A program made the position numbers and the translations under genes. Positions 1 through 8,596 of a stretch of DNA of 64,000 nucleotides are shown here, piece by piece. Under the pieces are notes generated by a model that saw nothing but the letters and a program-made list of their open reading frames with translations, was not told the DNA's origin and ran no database searches. Source of the stretch: Kribbella turkmenica (lineage in GTDB: Bacteria > Actinomycetota > Actinomycetes > Propionibacteriales > Kribbellaceae); the NCBI RefSeq assembly GCF_004348725.1, contig NZ_SMKR01000011.1, positions 1-64,000 on the forward strand, in the 5' to 3' direction. Positions within the stretch are counted from its first letter, which is position 1; every line of letters starts with the position of its first letter.

Positions 1-215
1 CCCTCGGTGAGCAGCTCTCCGCCCGGATACGTGCGGTCGAGGATAGCGGCCTTCACGTACGCGTAGACGCGCTCGGCTGCCGGGATCTTCTCCACCCCCG
101 GCGCCGCCTCGACCACCACCCGGGCGATCTCCGCGGTCTCGTCCCCCAACTGGATGTCGGCCCCGGTCCGGGCCCGTGCTGTCGCCGGCTCATGCTCCGG
201 CACCCCGCCTGTCAC
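1..215 (-). CDS. GntR-family transcriptional regulator, N-terminal part (runs off left edge)
   Basis: Only the first 71 codons are present; the rest lies left of the window. After a 30-residue leader, residues from AERVYAYVKAAILDRTYPGG onward match the first helix of a GntR winged-helix DNA-binding domain. The GTG start is chosen because AGGGAG lies about 5 nt upstream and no better start precedes it. The effector domain is not visible, so FCD, UTRA or aminotransferase subclass cannot be decided. A short direct repeat at 238-256 upstream may be its operator. Confidence 0.7.
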   Translation of the reverse strand, partial: MTGGVPEHEPATARARTGADIQLGDETAEIARVVVEAAPGVEKIPAAERVYAYVKAAILDRTYPGGELLTE

Positions 216-237
216 TGAACTCCCTTACCCATACGAC

Positions 238-256
238 TGGTATCTCTGTTGTATCT
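238..256 (-). promoter_or_regulatory. direct repeat upstream of the GntR gene, possible operator
   Basis: TGGTATCT at 238-245 is followed by TTGTATCT at 249-256, an 11-bp period, 23 nt upstream of the GntR start. The spacing suits a protein contacting one DNA face. Autoregulation is an inference only. Confidence 0.3.
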
Positions 257-295
257 ATCTTAGCAACCGTCGGCCGTCCACCGTTGTTCCCCAGC

Positions 296-352
296 TTGTC
301 CACCAGTTATCCACAGGCCAACCCACAGATGTGGGCAACCCGCTGTGCACAA
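296..352. promoter_or_regulatory. cluster of DnaA-box-like 9-mers
   Basis: In the 315-bp gap between the GntR and subtilase genes, TTGTCCACC (296-304), a perfect TTATCCACA (307-315) and, on the minus strand, TTGTGCACA (344-352) lie close together. These match or nearly match the DnaA box. No dnaA, dnaN or AT-rich unwinding region is nearby, so this is not oriC; DnaA-titrating or regulatory use is possible. The rest of the gap shows no gene. Confidence 0.4.
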
Positions 353-542
353 CCGGACCGTGGGTAGTGACGAACCGCCTCACCACCGAGAGCAGCGCGA
401 CTGCGCGTTGTCGGTCGTGGCTGCAGGTGCAGGGTTTCCCCTGCGTTGTGGATGAAGATCTCCGCCGTCCCGGAAACCGGCCTAGAGTTTCGGGTTACCT
501 AGCTCTTGGGGCCCACCGGCCCCCGCCCCTGGAGGAGTCCGC

Positions 543-1970
543 GTGACCCGAAGCTCCCGTTCCCGCCGGCTGACCGCCGGCCTGGCCGCCGCCGGGCTGG
601 CCCTGACCGCCCTCGGCGCCACCACGGCGAACGCCGTACCGGCCGCCGACCGAGCCACGGTGGCCGCGCCTGGACCGCTGATGAACTACGTCGTCAACAG
701 CAAGGCCTCACCGGGGCACGTCCGCAAGGTCGAGAAGGCGGTCGAGGCGGCCGGCGGCACGGTGCTGCAGGCGTACAGCCAGCTCGGCGTCGTGGTCGCC
801 CAGTCCACGAACCCGGACTTCAAGTCCGCTGTCCGCGCGGGCAAGTACGGGCGGGAGGTGCAGTCCGTCGGCGCCACCCGGACGGCCGCCGTCAGCGAGG
901 GGCCGGCCGCGTCCGGGCTGAAGTCGCTCGGCGAGGCCGAGGCGGCGCCGGTGCCGGATCCGCGCGAGGTCGACCAGTGGGACATGGTCCAGATCAAGGC
1001 GGACCTGGCGCACGCGGTCACCGACGGCTCCCGCCGGGTCCTGGTCGGCATCAACGACAGCGGCGTCGACGACGCCCACCCGGACCTCGCGCCGAACTTC
1101 TCCGCGGCGGATTCGGTCAGCTGCGTCGACAACGGCGTACCGGACCGGAGCGAGGGTGCCTGGCGGCCGACCACCAGCTCGCACGGCACGCACGTCGCCG
1201 GAACCGTCGCGGCCGCACGCAACGGTGTCGGCATCGTCGGGGTCGCGCCAGGCGTCCGGATCGCGTCCGTCAAGGTGGTGAACGACGACGGATTCATCTA
1301 CCCGGAGTACGCGATCTGTGGTTTCGTGTGGGCCGCCGAGCGCCACATGGACATCACCAACCACAGCTACTTCATCGACCCGTACATGTTCTGGTGCAAG
1401 GACAACGGTGACCAGGGCGCCGTGCAGGAAGCGGTGCGCCGTGCGGTCGACTACGCCACCGGGCGCGGTGTCCTGTCCGTCGCGGCGGCCGGCAACGCGA
1501 ACTACGACCTGGCCAACAAGACCACCGACACCAGCAGCCCGAACGACACCACCCCGGTGACGCGGACGATCGACAACGACTGCCTGGACATGCCGACCGA
1601 GTTGCCCGGCGTGGTCACCGTCGCCAGCACGACCCGGACCGGCGTCCGCAGCGGCTTCTCGAACTTCGGACTCGACAAGATCGACGTCGCCGCGCCCGGT
1701 AGCTCGATCCTGTCCACACTGCCCGGCGGCGGCTACGGAAACATGAGCGGTACGTCGATGGCGTCGCCGCACGTCGCCGGCGTCGCGGCCCTGATGAAGT
1801 CGACCCATCCGTGGTGGGGCCCGCGCCAACTCGAGTCCGCCCTGCGCACGCAGGCCGACGACACGGCCTGCCCGACCGCCCCGGTCGACACCCGCTGCAC
1901 CGGCACCACCGACAACAACGCCTTCTACGGCGAAGGCCTGGCCGACTCCCTCGACGCCGTCCACCGCTAA
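543..1970 (+). CDS. secreted subtilisin-like serine protease (S8 family)
   Basis: A 475-residue exported subtilase. A Sec-type signal peptide with twin arginines near the N-terminus ends around residue 31 (TANA/VPAA). An I9-like pro-segment follows at about 45-110. The catalytic domain spans about 145-470 with Asp172 (NDSG), His214 (SHGTH), oxyanion Asn318 (AAGN) and Ser405 (GTSMASPH), all intact. The GTG start has GGAGGAG 5 nt upstream (531-537). The gene is monocistronic, closed by a strong hairpin at 1978-2009. Extracellular proteolysis is the expected role; the substrate cannot be read from sequence. Confidence 0.93.
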   Translation: MTRSSRSRRLTAGLAAAGLALTALGATTANAVPAADRATVAAPGPLMNYVVNSKASPGHVRKVEKAVEAAGGTVLQAYSQLGVVVAQSTNPDFKSAVRAGKYGREVQSVGATRTAAVSEGPAASGLKSLGEAEAAPVPDPREVDQWDMVQIKADLAHAVTDGSRRVLVGINDSGVDDAHPDLAPNFSAADSVSCVDNGVPDRSEGAWRPTTSSHGTHVAGTVAAARNGVGIVGVAPGVRIASVKVVNDDGFIYPEYAICGFVWAAERHMDITNHSYFIDPYMFWCKDNGDQGAVQEAVRRAVDYATGRGVLSVAAAGNANYDLANKTTDTSSPNDTTPVTRTIDNDCLDMPTELPGVVTVASTTRTGVRSGFSNFGLDKIDVAAPGSSILSTLPGGGYGNMSGTSMASPHVAGVAALMKSTHPWWGPRQLESALRTQADDTACPTAPVDTRCTGTTDNNAFYGEGLADSLDAVHR

Positions 1971-1977
1971 CCAGTCC

Positions 1978-2009
1978 GAGAGGGGGTCCCCCGCCCGGGA
2001 CCCCCTCTC
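1978..2009 (+). terminator. strong hairpin terminator after the subtilase
   Basis: Perfect 13-bp inverted repeat, GAGAGGGGGTCCC / GGGACCCCCTCTC, with a 6-nt loop, 7 nt after the stop codon. There is no U-tract, as is common in high-GC actinobacteria. The remaining 175 bp to the next gene end shows nothing convincing. Confidence 0.8.
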
Positions 2010-2184
2010 CTCACAACTCGGGTCACCTCACGCGCGGCTCCTTGGTCGCCGTGCCACGCACCCGGCCGTACGCACCGTGTGTGCACTGTGCTCGCGGAGG
2101 CGACGGCAGTCACTCGACGGACCACGTTCCGCCGACGACTGTGATCGTCCGGCGGGCGCTCGTGTCTCATCCACCGTCCGTGGT

Positions 2185-3012
2185 TCAACTCACGCTGATC
2201 AGCACGATGCCGGCGACCACTACGACGGCGGCCAAGGCTCGGCGGGGGCCGAAGCGTTCGCCGAAGAAGAGGGTGCCGATGACGGCGCCGAAGATGATGC
2301 TGGTTTCGCGAAGGGCGGCGATCGCGGCGAGGGTGCCGCGGGTCTGGGCCCAGAGGACGAGACCGTAGGCGACCATCGAGACGAGGCCGCCGCCGAGGCC
2401 GGTGAGGATGGCCGATCGGGGTTGCCGGAAGACACCGGGGCCGCGGACGCCCAGTGAGACGAGCGGGACAAGGAAGCCCTGGATCATGAAAACCCACCCC
2501 AGGTACGTGATCACCGGCATCTTGTGGACCGCGATGCCGTCGACCACCGTGTAGGCCGCGATCGCGAGGCCCGTGCCGACGGCGGCGAGCAGGGCCGTCG
2601 TCTGCGTCCGTCCGCCGGTCCGCCCGATGAAGACGAGGGCGATCAACCCGGCCGAGATCAGCAGTACGCCGGCCAGCTCGGCCACGGCGAGACGCTGGTG
2701 CAGTACGACGATCGACACCACAGCCACCACCCACGGCGACGTACCGCGGGCCAGTGGATACATCTGGCTGAACTGGCCGAGCTCGTACGACACCAGCAAC
2801 CCCGTGTAGTACAGACAGTGCAGGACAACCGAGGCGGCGATGTACGGCCACGTCCCGGCCGGCGGGGGACCGCTGATCACGACGGCCATCAGCCCGACGA
2901 CCCCAGTCGACAGGCCGAGCAGCGCGAACCCGGCCACCCGGTCCGGCACCCCGTGCGCCATCGCGTTCCAGGCCGCGTGCAGCACCGCCGCACCGAGCAC
3001 CACCATCAACAC
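2185..3012 (-). CDS. EamA/DMT-family transporter
   Basis: About 275 residues with ten hydrophobic segments arranged as two EamA repeats, for example HAAWNAMAHG near the N-terminus and RETSIIFGAVIGTLFFGE in the last third. Such proteins export metabolites or amino acids; the substrate is unknown. I favour the GTG at 3012 because GGTGGAG lies 8 nt before it; the GTG at 3018 is the longer alternative. It stands alone, downstream of and divergent in function from the dehydrogenase operon on the same strand. Confidence 0.85.
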   Translation of the reverse strand: MLMVVLGAAVLHAAWNAMAHGVPDRVAGFALLGLSTGVVGLMAVVISGPPPAGTWPYIAASVVLHCLYYTGLLVSYELGQFSQMYPLARGTSPWVVAVVSIVVLHQRLAVAELAGVLLISAGLIALVFIGRTGGRTQTTALLAAVGTGLAIAAYTVVDGIAVHKMPVITYLGWVFMIQGFLVPLVSLGVRGPGVFRQPRSAILTGLGGGLVSMVAYGLVLWAQTRGTLAAIAALRETSIIFGAVIGTLFFGERFGPRRALAAVVVVAGIVLISVS

Positions 3013-3180
3013 GAGCACCGCTCCACCCTCTCACCAAGGTTCGCGCGCCCATCCAAGTACGAGGCGCGGTATCCGGTCGGCGTGGTACGGCGAGCTCGGG
3101 GAGGTGGCTGCCGCGCATCAGCTCGGTGCGGGCGGGCGGGCGACCGTGAAAGCTCGCTCTCACTCTGCGCTGAGATGCGC

Positions 3181-3211
3181 GAAGGCCCGGGCGGTGGTCG
3201 CCCGGGCCTTC
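3181..3211 (-). terminator. terminator of the branched-chain dehydrogenase operon
   Basis: Perfect 13-bp inverted repeat GAAGGCCCGGGCG / CGCCCGGGCCTTC with a 5-nt loop, 18 nt past the E2 stop codon on the minus strand. Confidence 0.8.
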
Positions 3212-3228
3212 GTCGTCCGTCGTACTGC

Positions 3229-4686
3229 TCAGAACATCAGGGCGCGGGCGGGGTCCTCGAGGATGCCGGCGACGTCGGCGAGGAAGATGGAGCCCTTCTC
3301 GCCGTCGATCATCCGGTGGTCGAAGGACAGCGCCAGCGTGGTGATCCAGCGGGGCACGATCTCGTCGTCCACCACCCACGGCTGCTTGCGGACCGCGCCG
3401 AACGCGAGGATGGCGGCCTCACCCGGGTTGATGATCGGCGTCCCGGCGTCGACCCCGAACACGCCCACGTTGGTGATCGTGAACGAGCCGCCCGCCTGGT
3501 CGGCCGGCTGGGTCTTGCCCTCGCGAGCCGTCGCGACCAGGTCGTTCAGCGCTGCGCAGAGGTCGGGCAGCGTGAGCGAGTCGGCGCGCTTGATGTTCGG
3601 CACGATCAGGCCGCGCGGAGTGGCCGCGGCGATCCCGAGGTTCATCGAGGCCTTGTAGACGATCTCCTGGGCCTGCTCGTCCCAGGCCGCGTTGACGATC
3701 GGCGTACGGCGGGCCGCCAGGGTGACCGCCTTCGCGACGATCAGCAGCGGCGAGACCCGGAGGTCCCGGAACGCCTTGTCACCCTTCAACCGCTCGACCA
3801 GCGCCATCGTCTCGGTGACGTCGACGGTGATCCACTCGGTCACGTGCGGAGCGGTGAACGCGCTGGCCACCATCGCCTGCGCCATCACCTTCTGCACACC
3901 CTTGATCGGCACCCGGGTGTCACCCTGCCCGCTCACCACAGGCGCGGCCTCGACCGGCGCGACAGCAACCGTAGGCTCGGCCACCTGAGCACCGGCAGCG
4001 TGTGACTCGACGTCCGCCCGGGTGATGATCCCGCCGTCACCGGTCGGAGTCACCGCAGCCAGGTCGATCCCCAGGTCCTTCGCCAACTTCCGCACCGGCG
4101 GCTTCGCCAGCACGTGCACGGAGCCAACGTTGCCTTCAGCAACGGGAGACGAGGAGGGGGCGGCCGGAACCGGGGCGCCAACCGGTCCAGGCTGAGCGAC
4201 GCCTGCGGCACCCACCGCAGTGCCAGGCTGCGCACCACCGGCCGGAGCCGGCGCCGAGCCGGCGGAGGCTGCGGGCTCGGCGCCCTTGCGGGGGCGGCGC
4301 TTGGCTTCGGTGGTGCGGGGGCCGTAGCCGACGAGGACCGCGGTGCGGCCACCGGGGGATTCGCCGCCGATCTTGCCGGCTTCGGGCTCGTCCGGGATCG
4401 CGGGGACCATGTCGTCGGCGAGCTGACCCTCGTCGCCGGCGGCGGACTCGGTCTGGACGGCGATGATCGGCGTACCGACCGGGACCGTCTCGCCCTCCGG
4501 CACGAGCAGCTCGGTGACGGTGCCGGCGAACGGCACCGGCAGCTCGACCAGCGACTTCGCCGTCTCGATCTCGACCACGGTGTCGTTCAGCTTGACCGTG
4601 TCGCCGGGCTTGACCTTCCAGCTGACGATCTCGGCCTCGACCAAACCCTCACCGACATCGGGGAGCCGGAACTGCTGGATGCCCAT
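3229..4686 (-). CDS. bkdC: dihydrolipoamide acyltransferase (E2) of branched-chain 2-oxoacid dehydrogenase
   Basis: A 485-residue E2 core. One lipoyl domain (residues 4-78) carries the lipoylated Lys44 in ETAKS, the form typical of BCKDH-type E2. An Ala/Pro-rich linker leads to a peripheral-subunit-binding domain at about 192-228, then a catalytic domain with His457 and Asp461 in DHRMIDG. The start at 4686 is set by a TGATG overlap with the E1beta stop; a longer frame to 4824 runs into E1beta and is rejected. It transfers acyl groups to CoA in valine, leucine and isoleucine breakdown or branched-chain acyl-CoA supply. No E3 gene is adjacent, so a shared lipoamide dehydrogenase is inferred. 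Confidence 0.93.
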   Translation of the reverse strand: MGIQQFRLPDVGEGLVEAEIVSWKVKPGDTVKLNDTVVEIETAKSLVELPVPFAGTVTELLVPEGETVPVGTPIIAVQTESAAGDEGQLADDMVPAIPDEPEAGKIGGESPGGRTAVLVGYGPRTTEAKRRPRKGAEPAASAGSAPAPAGGAQPGTAVGAAGVAQPGPVGAPVPAAPSSSPVAEGNVGSVHVLAKPPVRKLAKDLGIDLAAVTPTGDGGIITRADVESHAAGAQVAEPTVAVAPVEAAPVVSGQGDTRVPIKGVQKVMAQAMVASAFTAPHVTEWITVDVTETMALVERLKGDKAFRDLRVSPLLIVAKAVTLAARRTPIVNAAWDEQAQEIVYKASMNLGIAAATPRGLIVPNIKRADSLTLPDLCAALNDLVATAREGKTQPADQAGGSFTITNVGVFGVDAGTPIINPGEAAILAFGAVRKQPWVVDDEIVPRWITTLALSFDHRMIDGEKGSIFLADVAGILEDPARALMF

Positions 4687-5663
4687 CAGTACTCCATCAC
4701 CCGGTCGACGACGTCGAGCACGCGGTCGAGGTCGGGCAGGTACTCCTCCTCCATCCGCGACGGCGGATAGGGCATGTCGAACCCGGCGACCCGCAGGACC
4801 GGCGCCTCGAGGTGGTAAAAACACTCCTCGGTGATCCGGGCGGCGAGCTCGGCCCCCGGGCCGAGCGTGAACGGCGCCTCGTGGACGACGACCGCGCGCC
4901 GGGTCTTCTTCACGGACGCGAAGATCGCCGGCAGGTCCAGCGGCGAGATCGTCCGCAGGTCGACCACCTCGAGCTGCCGTCCGTCCTCGACCGCGGCCTC
5001 GGCGGCCTGCACGCAGGTCTTCACCATCGGGCCCCAGCAGAACAGCGTCGCGTCGGTGCCCTCGCGGATCACCTTCGACTGGTGCAGCGGCAGCGCGGGC
5101 GGGACGGACTCGTCCAGCTCGGCCTTCTCGTGGTACCGCCGCTTCGGCTCGAAGAAGACGACCGGGTCGTCGGAGGCGATCGCCTGCTGGATCATCCAGT
5201 ACGCGTCCACCGGGTCGCCGCAGGAGACCACCTTCAGTCCGGCGACGTGCGCGAACAGCGACTCCGGCGACTCCGAGTGGTGCTCGACCGCGCCGATGCC
5301 GCCGCCGAACGGGATCCGGATGACGACCGGCATCTTGATCTTGCCGAGCGACCGGTAGTGCATCTTCGCGACCTGGTTGATGATCTGGTCGTACGCCGGG
5401 AAGACGAACCCGTCGAACTGGATCTCGCAGACCGGCCGGTAGCCGCGCAGCGCCAGGCCGACCGCGGTGCCGATGATGCCGGACTCGGCCAGCGGGGTGT
5501 CGATCACCCGGTCCTCGCCGAAGTCCTTCTGCAGGCCCTCGGTGACCCGGAAGACACCGCCGAGCTTGCCGATGTCCTCACCCATCACGACGACCTTCGG
5601 GTCGGCCTCCATGGCCGCCCGCAGGCCCATGTTGATGCCCTTGCCGAGGCTGATCTTCGCCAT
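4686..5663 (-). CDS. bkdB: branched-chain 2-oxoacid dehydrogenase E1 beta subunit
   Basis: A 325-residue transketolase-like beta subunit, full length for the family. Visible landmarks are GEDIGKLGGVFRVTEGL near residue 30, the pyrimidine-domain stretch with HHSESPES, and a C-terminal transketolase domain (DLRTISPLD). It forms an alpha2beta2 E1 with the upstream gene and decarboxylates branched-chain 2-oxoacids using thiamine diphosphate. Both ends overlap neighbours by TGATG, so all three genes are translationally coupled. Pyruvate as substrate cannot be excluded from sequence. Confidence 0.93.
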   Translation of the reverse strand: MAKISLGKGINMGLRAAMEADPKVVVMGEDIGKLGGVFRVTEGLQKDFGEDRVIDTPLAESGIIGTAVGLALRGYRPVCEIQFDGFVFPAYDQIINQVAKMHYRSLGKIKMPVVIRIPFGGGIGAVEHHSESPESLFAHVAGLKVVSCGDPVDAYWMIQQAIASDDPVVFFEPKRRYHEKAELDESVPPALPLHQSKVIREGTDATLFCWGPMVKTCVQAAEAAVEDGRQLEVVDLRTISPLDLPAIFASVKKTRRAVVVHEAPFTLGPGAELAARITEECFYHLEAPVLRVAGFDMPYPPSRMEEEYLPDLDRVLDVVDRVMEY

Positions 5664-6829
5664 CAGTGACCCTCACCTTCGAACGAGGCGGCGTACGCGG
5701 CGTATTGCTGCTTCTGCTCGGCCAGCTGTGCGGTCTGCTCGACGTACACGTGGTCGAAAAAGTCGGTCAGCGACGGATCCGGCATGGACAGGCAGCCGGC
5801 CCGCAGCTCCGCGGCGATCTTGTCCGCGTCGGCGTCGATCTGGTCGAACCACTCGGCGTCGACACCGGCCGAGCGGGTCAGGTAGGCGCGGACGCGGGCG
5901 ATCGGGTCCTTGAGCTTCCAGTGCTCGAGATCCTCGTTTAGCCGGTACTTCGTGGGGTCGTCGGAGGTGGTGTGCGCACCCATCCGGTACGTGTACGCCT
6001 CGACCAGGGTCGGGCCGCTGCCCTCGCGGGCCCGCTTCAGCGCCTGCTGGGAGACGGCGTACGTCGCGAGGACGTCGTTGCCGTCGACGCGGACGCCGGG
6101 GAAGCCGAAGCCGGCCGCGCGCTGGTAGAGCGGGATCCGGGTCTGCCGGTCGATCGGCTCGGAGATGGCCCACTGGTTGTTCTGGCAGAAGAACACGACC
6201 GGTGCGTTGAACACCGAGGCCCAGATGAACGCCTCGTTGACGTCGCCCTGGCTGCTGGCGCCGTCGCCGAAGTACGCGATCGTCGCCTCGCCGTTCTCGG
6301 CGTCGCCGATGGCGTGGTCGCGCTGCTGACCCATCGCGTACCCGGTCGCGTGCAGCGTCTGGGCGCCGATCACGATCGTGTACAGGTGGAAGTTGTTGTC
6401 GCGCGGGTCCCAGGCTCCCTGGTCGACGCCGCGGAAGAGGCCGAGCAGCCGCAGCGGGTCGACGCCCTGGCAGAAGGCGACGCCGTGCTCGCGGTAGGTC
6501 GGGAAGACCATGTCCTTGCTGTTGAGGGCGCGGCCGGAGCCGATCTGCGCGGCTTCCTGGCCGAGCAGCGATGCCCAGATCCCGAGCTCACCCTGGCGCT
6601 GCAGGGCGGTCGCCTCGGTGTCGATCCGGCGGACCAGGACCATGTCCCGGTAGAAGCCCTTGATCGCCTCGTCGTCCAGGTCGAACGAGTAGTCCGGGTG
6701 CTTGACGCGCTCACCTTCGGGCGTCAGCAACTGGACGAACTCGACCTCCTCGGAGGCCTGGGGCGGACTGACCGGCGCCTCGTGGGGCGCGAACACTTCC
6801 GGGACGGTACCCGGCACCGACTCACTCAC
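5663..6829 (-). CDS. bkdA: branched-chain 2-oxoacid dehydrogenase E1 alpha subunit
   Basis: A 388-residue E1 alpha. The thiamine-diphosphate motif GDGASSQGDVNEAF...NNQ is intact at roughly residues 195-227. The start codon is the GTG at 6829, 5 nt after GAGGAG; the frame stays open to 6871 but that extension has no ribosome site. First gene of a bkdABC operon ending at the 3181-3211 hairpin. In Streptomyces and Mycobacterium, enzymes of this layout feed branched-chain acyl-CoA into fatty acids and catabolism. The usual adjacent Lrp regulator is absent; one lies at 27132. Confidence 0.92.
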   Translation of the reverse strand: MSESVPGTVPEVFAPHEAPVSPPQASEEVEFVQLLTPEGERVKHPDYSFDLDDEAIKGFYRDMVLVRRIDTEATALQRQGELGIWASLLGQEAAQIGSGRALNSKDMVFPTYREHGVAFCQGVDPLRLLGLFRGVDQGAWDPRDNNFHLYTIVIGAQTLHATGYAMGQQRDHAIGDAENGEATIAYFGDGASSQGDVNEAFIWASVFNAPVVFFCQNNQWAISEPIDRQTRIPLYQRAAGFGFPGVRVDGNDVLATYAVSQQALKRAREGSGPTLVEAYTYRMGAHTTSDDPTKYRLNEDLEHWKLKDPIARVRAYLTRSAGVDAEWFDQIDADADKIAAELRAGCLSMPDPSLTDFFDHVYVEQTAQLAEQKQQYAAYAASFEGEGH

Positions 6830-7346
6830 ATGCACTCCTCGGGTTCGAGCGCGGGATCGCCGCGACCGCAACGTTGCACGGGGGCCGGCCCTTCAGCCGG
6901 GTGAGGCTTCGCAGGCAGGACCGCGTGGATCCAGGGGTTGATGCACTGTCTCTCTACCAGTAGACCTCCTCACCGGCCTGCCTGGCTGTATTACTTGCCG
7001 CACACCGTACCCAGCAGTTGCCTGATCCGCTAACTGTCTGGACGCTCGCGGGTACGGCGGTACCGAAACTGGTCCTCGGCTGAGACACCAGTCCGTCAAG
7101 TGGTCATATCTTTCCGCTCATGTGACAGGCAATCGCTGAGTCGTGCGACAAGCGTCACAACTGGATACCGATTGTGGCAGCTCCTGCTGCCGGACCGACC
7201 TGCCCGGCCGGCGCCGACCTCGGCCGGGAGGACCTGACCTGGCGGGAAACAGCGGATTGCTGACCGGAAACCGCCTTGCGCCGATCCGCGCCGACGCCTA
7301 GCGTAATGACTGTTCTTGCATTACACCCCTGACGGTGAGGACGAGG
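6830..7346. other. intergenic region between bkd operon and divergent exporter
   Basis: A 517-bp gap without a convincing gene. It should hold the bkd promoter on the minus strand. GGTAC-GGCG-GTACC at 7051-7064 is a small perfect inverted repeat that could be an operator. A 68-codon minus-strand frame at 6893-7099 has poor codon character and no ribosome site and is not called. Confidence 0.5.
7303..7324 (+). promoter_or_regulatory. inverted repeat in the exporter promoter
   Basis: GTAATG (7303-7308) and CATTAC (7319-7324) form a perfect 6-bp inverted repeat around a 10-nt centre, directly before the exporter ribosome site and in the position where a repressor would block transcription. No regulator gene is adjacent. 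Confidence 0.4.
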
Positions 7347-8297
7347 ATGGCTGCCGCTTCCCCTGCCGCTCTGCCTGACGCCAGCGGCGGCCGGCAGGCG
7401 TCCACGGCGATGATCTGGTCCGCGCTCGCGGTGGTGTACGTCGTTTGGGGTTCGACCTACCTCGGGATCCGGGTGGTCGTCGAGGCCGAGATCCCGCCGA
7501 TGCTCGGCATGTCCGCCCGGTTCCTGGTGGCCGGCGTCCTGCTGGCCGCCTTCCTGAGCCTGAAGTCGGGGTGGCGCCGGCTCCGGATCACCCGGCAGGA
7601 GGCGGTCGGCGCGGCGGTCGTCGGCCTGCTGCTTCTCGCCTTCGGCAACGGCGCGGTCGCGATCGCGGAGCAGACTGTGCCGTCCGGGCTCGCGGCACTG
7701 CTGGTGGCCGCGATCCCGCTGTGGCTGATGCTGCTGCGCGTCGGTGGCGGCGATCGTCCGCGCGCGCTCACGTGGGTCGGCGTACTGATCGGCTTCGGCG
7801 GCGTCGCGCTGCTCGCGCTCTCCGGCGGCGACACGAGTGCGAAGCCGCTGTCGGTCGCGATCCTGGTCGTCGGCACGATCTGCTGGGCGACCGGCTCACG
7901 GTTCTCCCCACGCCTCGGTCTGCCGCGCGACCCGCTGGTGGCCGCGCTCTACGAGATGCTGTTCGGCGGTACGGCGATGGTGCTGATCGGCGTACTGCGG
8001 GGAGAGCCCGGGCGGCTCCACCTCGACCGGATCGACACGTCCGGGTGGATCGCGCTGGCCTACCTGATCGCGTTCGGGTCGCTGCTCGCGTACACGGCGT
8101 ACAGCTATCTGCTGGCGAACGCCCCGATCTCGCTGATCGGCACCTACGCCTACGTGAACCCAGGCGTCGCCGTGCTGCTCGGCTGGCTGATCCTGGACGA
8201 GCACGTCACCTGGCAGATCCTCTTCGGCGGCGCGGTGATCATCGTCGGCGTGGCGCTGGTGGTGACGGCCGAGCGCCGGCCGCGGACGACGTCCTGA
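7347..8297 (+). CDS. EamA/DMT-family transporter
   Basis: About 316 residues, ten transmembrane segments in two EamA repeats, with WGSTYLGIRVVVE in the first helix (RhaT/YdcZ-type exporter class). The ATG at 7347 has GAGGA 5 nt upstream; the frame opens at GTG 7335. It is monocistronic, between the 7303-7324 inverted repeat and the 8305-8332 terminator. Substrate unknown; amino-acid or metabolite efflux is typical of the family. Confidence 0.88.
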   Translation: MAAASPAALPDASGGRQASTAMIWSALAVVYVVWGSTYLGIRVVVEAEIPPMLGMSARFLVAGVLLAAFLSLKSGWRRLRITRQEAVGAAVVGLLLLAFGNGAVAIAEQTVPSGLAALLVAAIPLWLMLLRVGGGDRPRALTWVGVLIGFGGVALLALSGGDTSAKPLSVAILVVGTICWATGSRFSPRLGLPRDPLVAALYEMLFGGTAMVLIGVLRGEPGRLHLDRIDTSGWIALAYLIAFGSLLAYTAYSYLLANAPISLIGTYAYVNPGVAVLLGWLILDEHVTWQILFGGAVIIVGVALVVTAERRPRTTS

Positions 8298-8304
8298 GAA
8301 GGAA

Positions 8305-8332
8305 AGACCCGGGCCCCTGAGGACCCGGGTCT
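8305..8332 (+). terminator. hairpin terminator after the exporter
   Basis: AGACCCGGG (8305-8313) pairs with CCCGGGTCT (8324-8332) around a 10-nt loop, beginning 8 nt after the stop codon. From here to 8770 the sequence is comparatively AT-rich and contains no gene I can support; it should hold the promoter of the next gene. Confidence 0.7.
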
Positions 8333-8596
8333 CCCACCGCTGCCGATGCGCGCGGCAGCGGGACCTGGTTGCCGTCCGGCACTGTGCCCCGAAAAAACAC
8401 GGCGCGGAACTACGGCAATGGTTCCAACGATATTCCGATTCATCATGGTATTGCCAATTCGGCGACCACCGAGCCCACCGAAAACAATCTTCCGAATCAC
8501 CGGGTTTCATCCGTCACCCGCGCAGACTCAACGACGGACCCCCGCATCGGTTACGGCCCCCGCCGAGCAGGAGAGAGAAGTGTTCCACCTGCCCGG

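Noticed and set aside
296-352. Chromosomal origin from the DnaA boxes
   Set aside because: No dnaA, dnaN, gyrase or AT-rich unwinding region, and too few boxes.
506-1411. Long alternative-frame readings over the subtilase and most other genes
   Set aside because: High GC keeps shadow frames open. Composition is Arg/Gly/Pro-rich, no domains appear, and a well-supported gene occupies the same DNA.
2010-2184. Start of a plus-strand frame (2077-2457) after the subtilase terminator
   Set aside because: It reads mainly antisense to the exporter gene and has low-complexity acidic composition.
6893-7099. 68-codon minus-strand frame in the bkd upstream gap
   Set aside because: No ribosome site, no leaderless hexamer, and codon use unlike neighbours.
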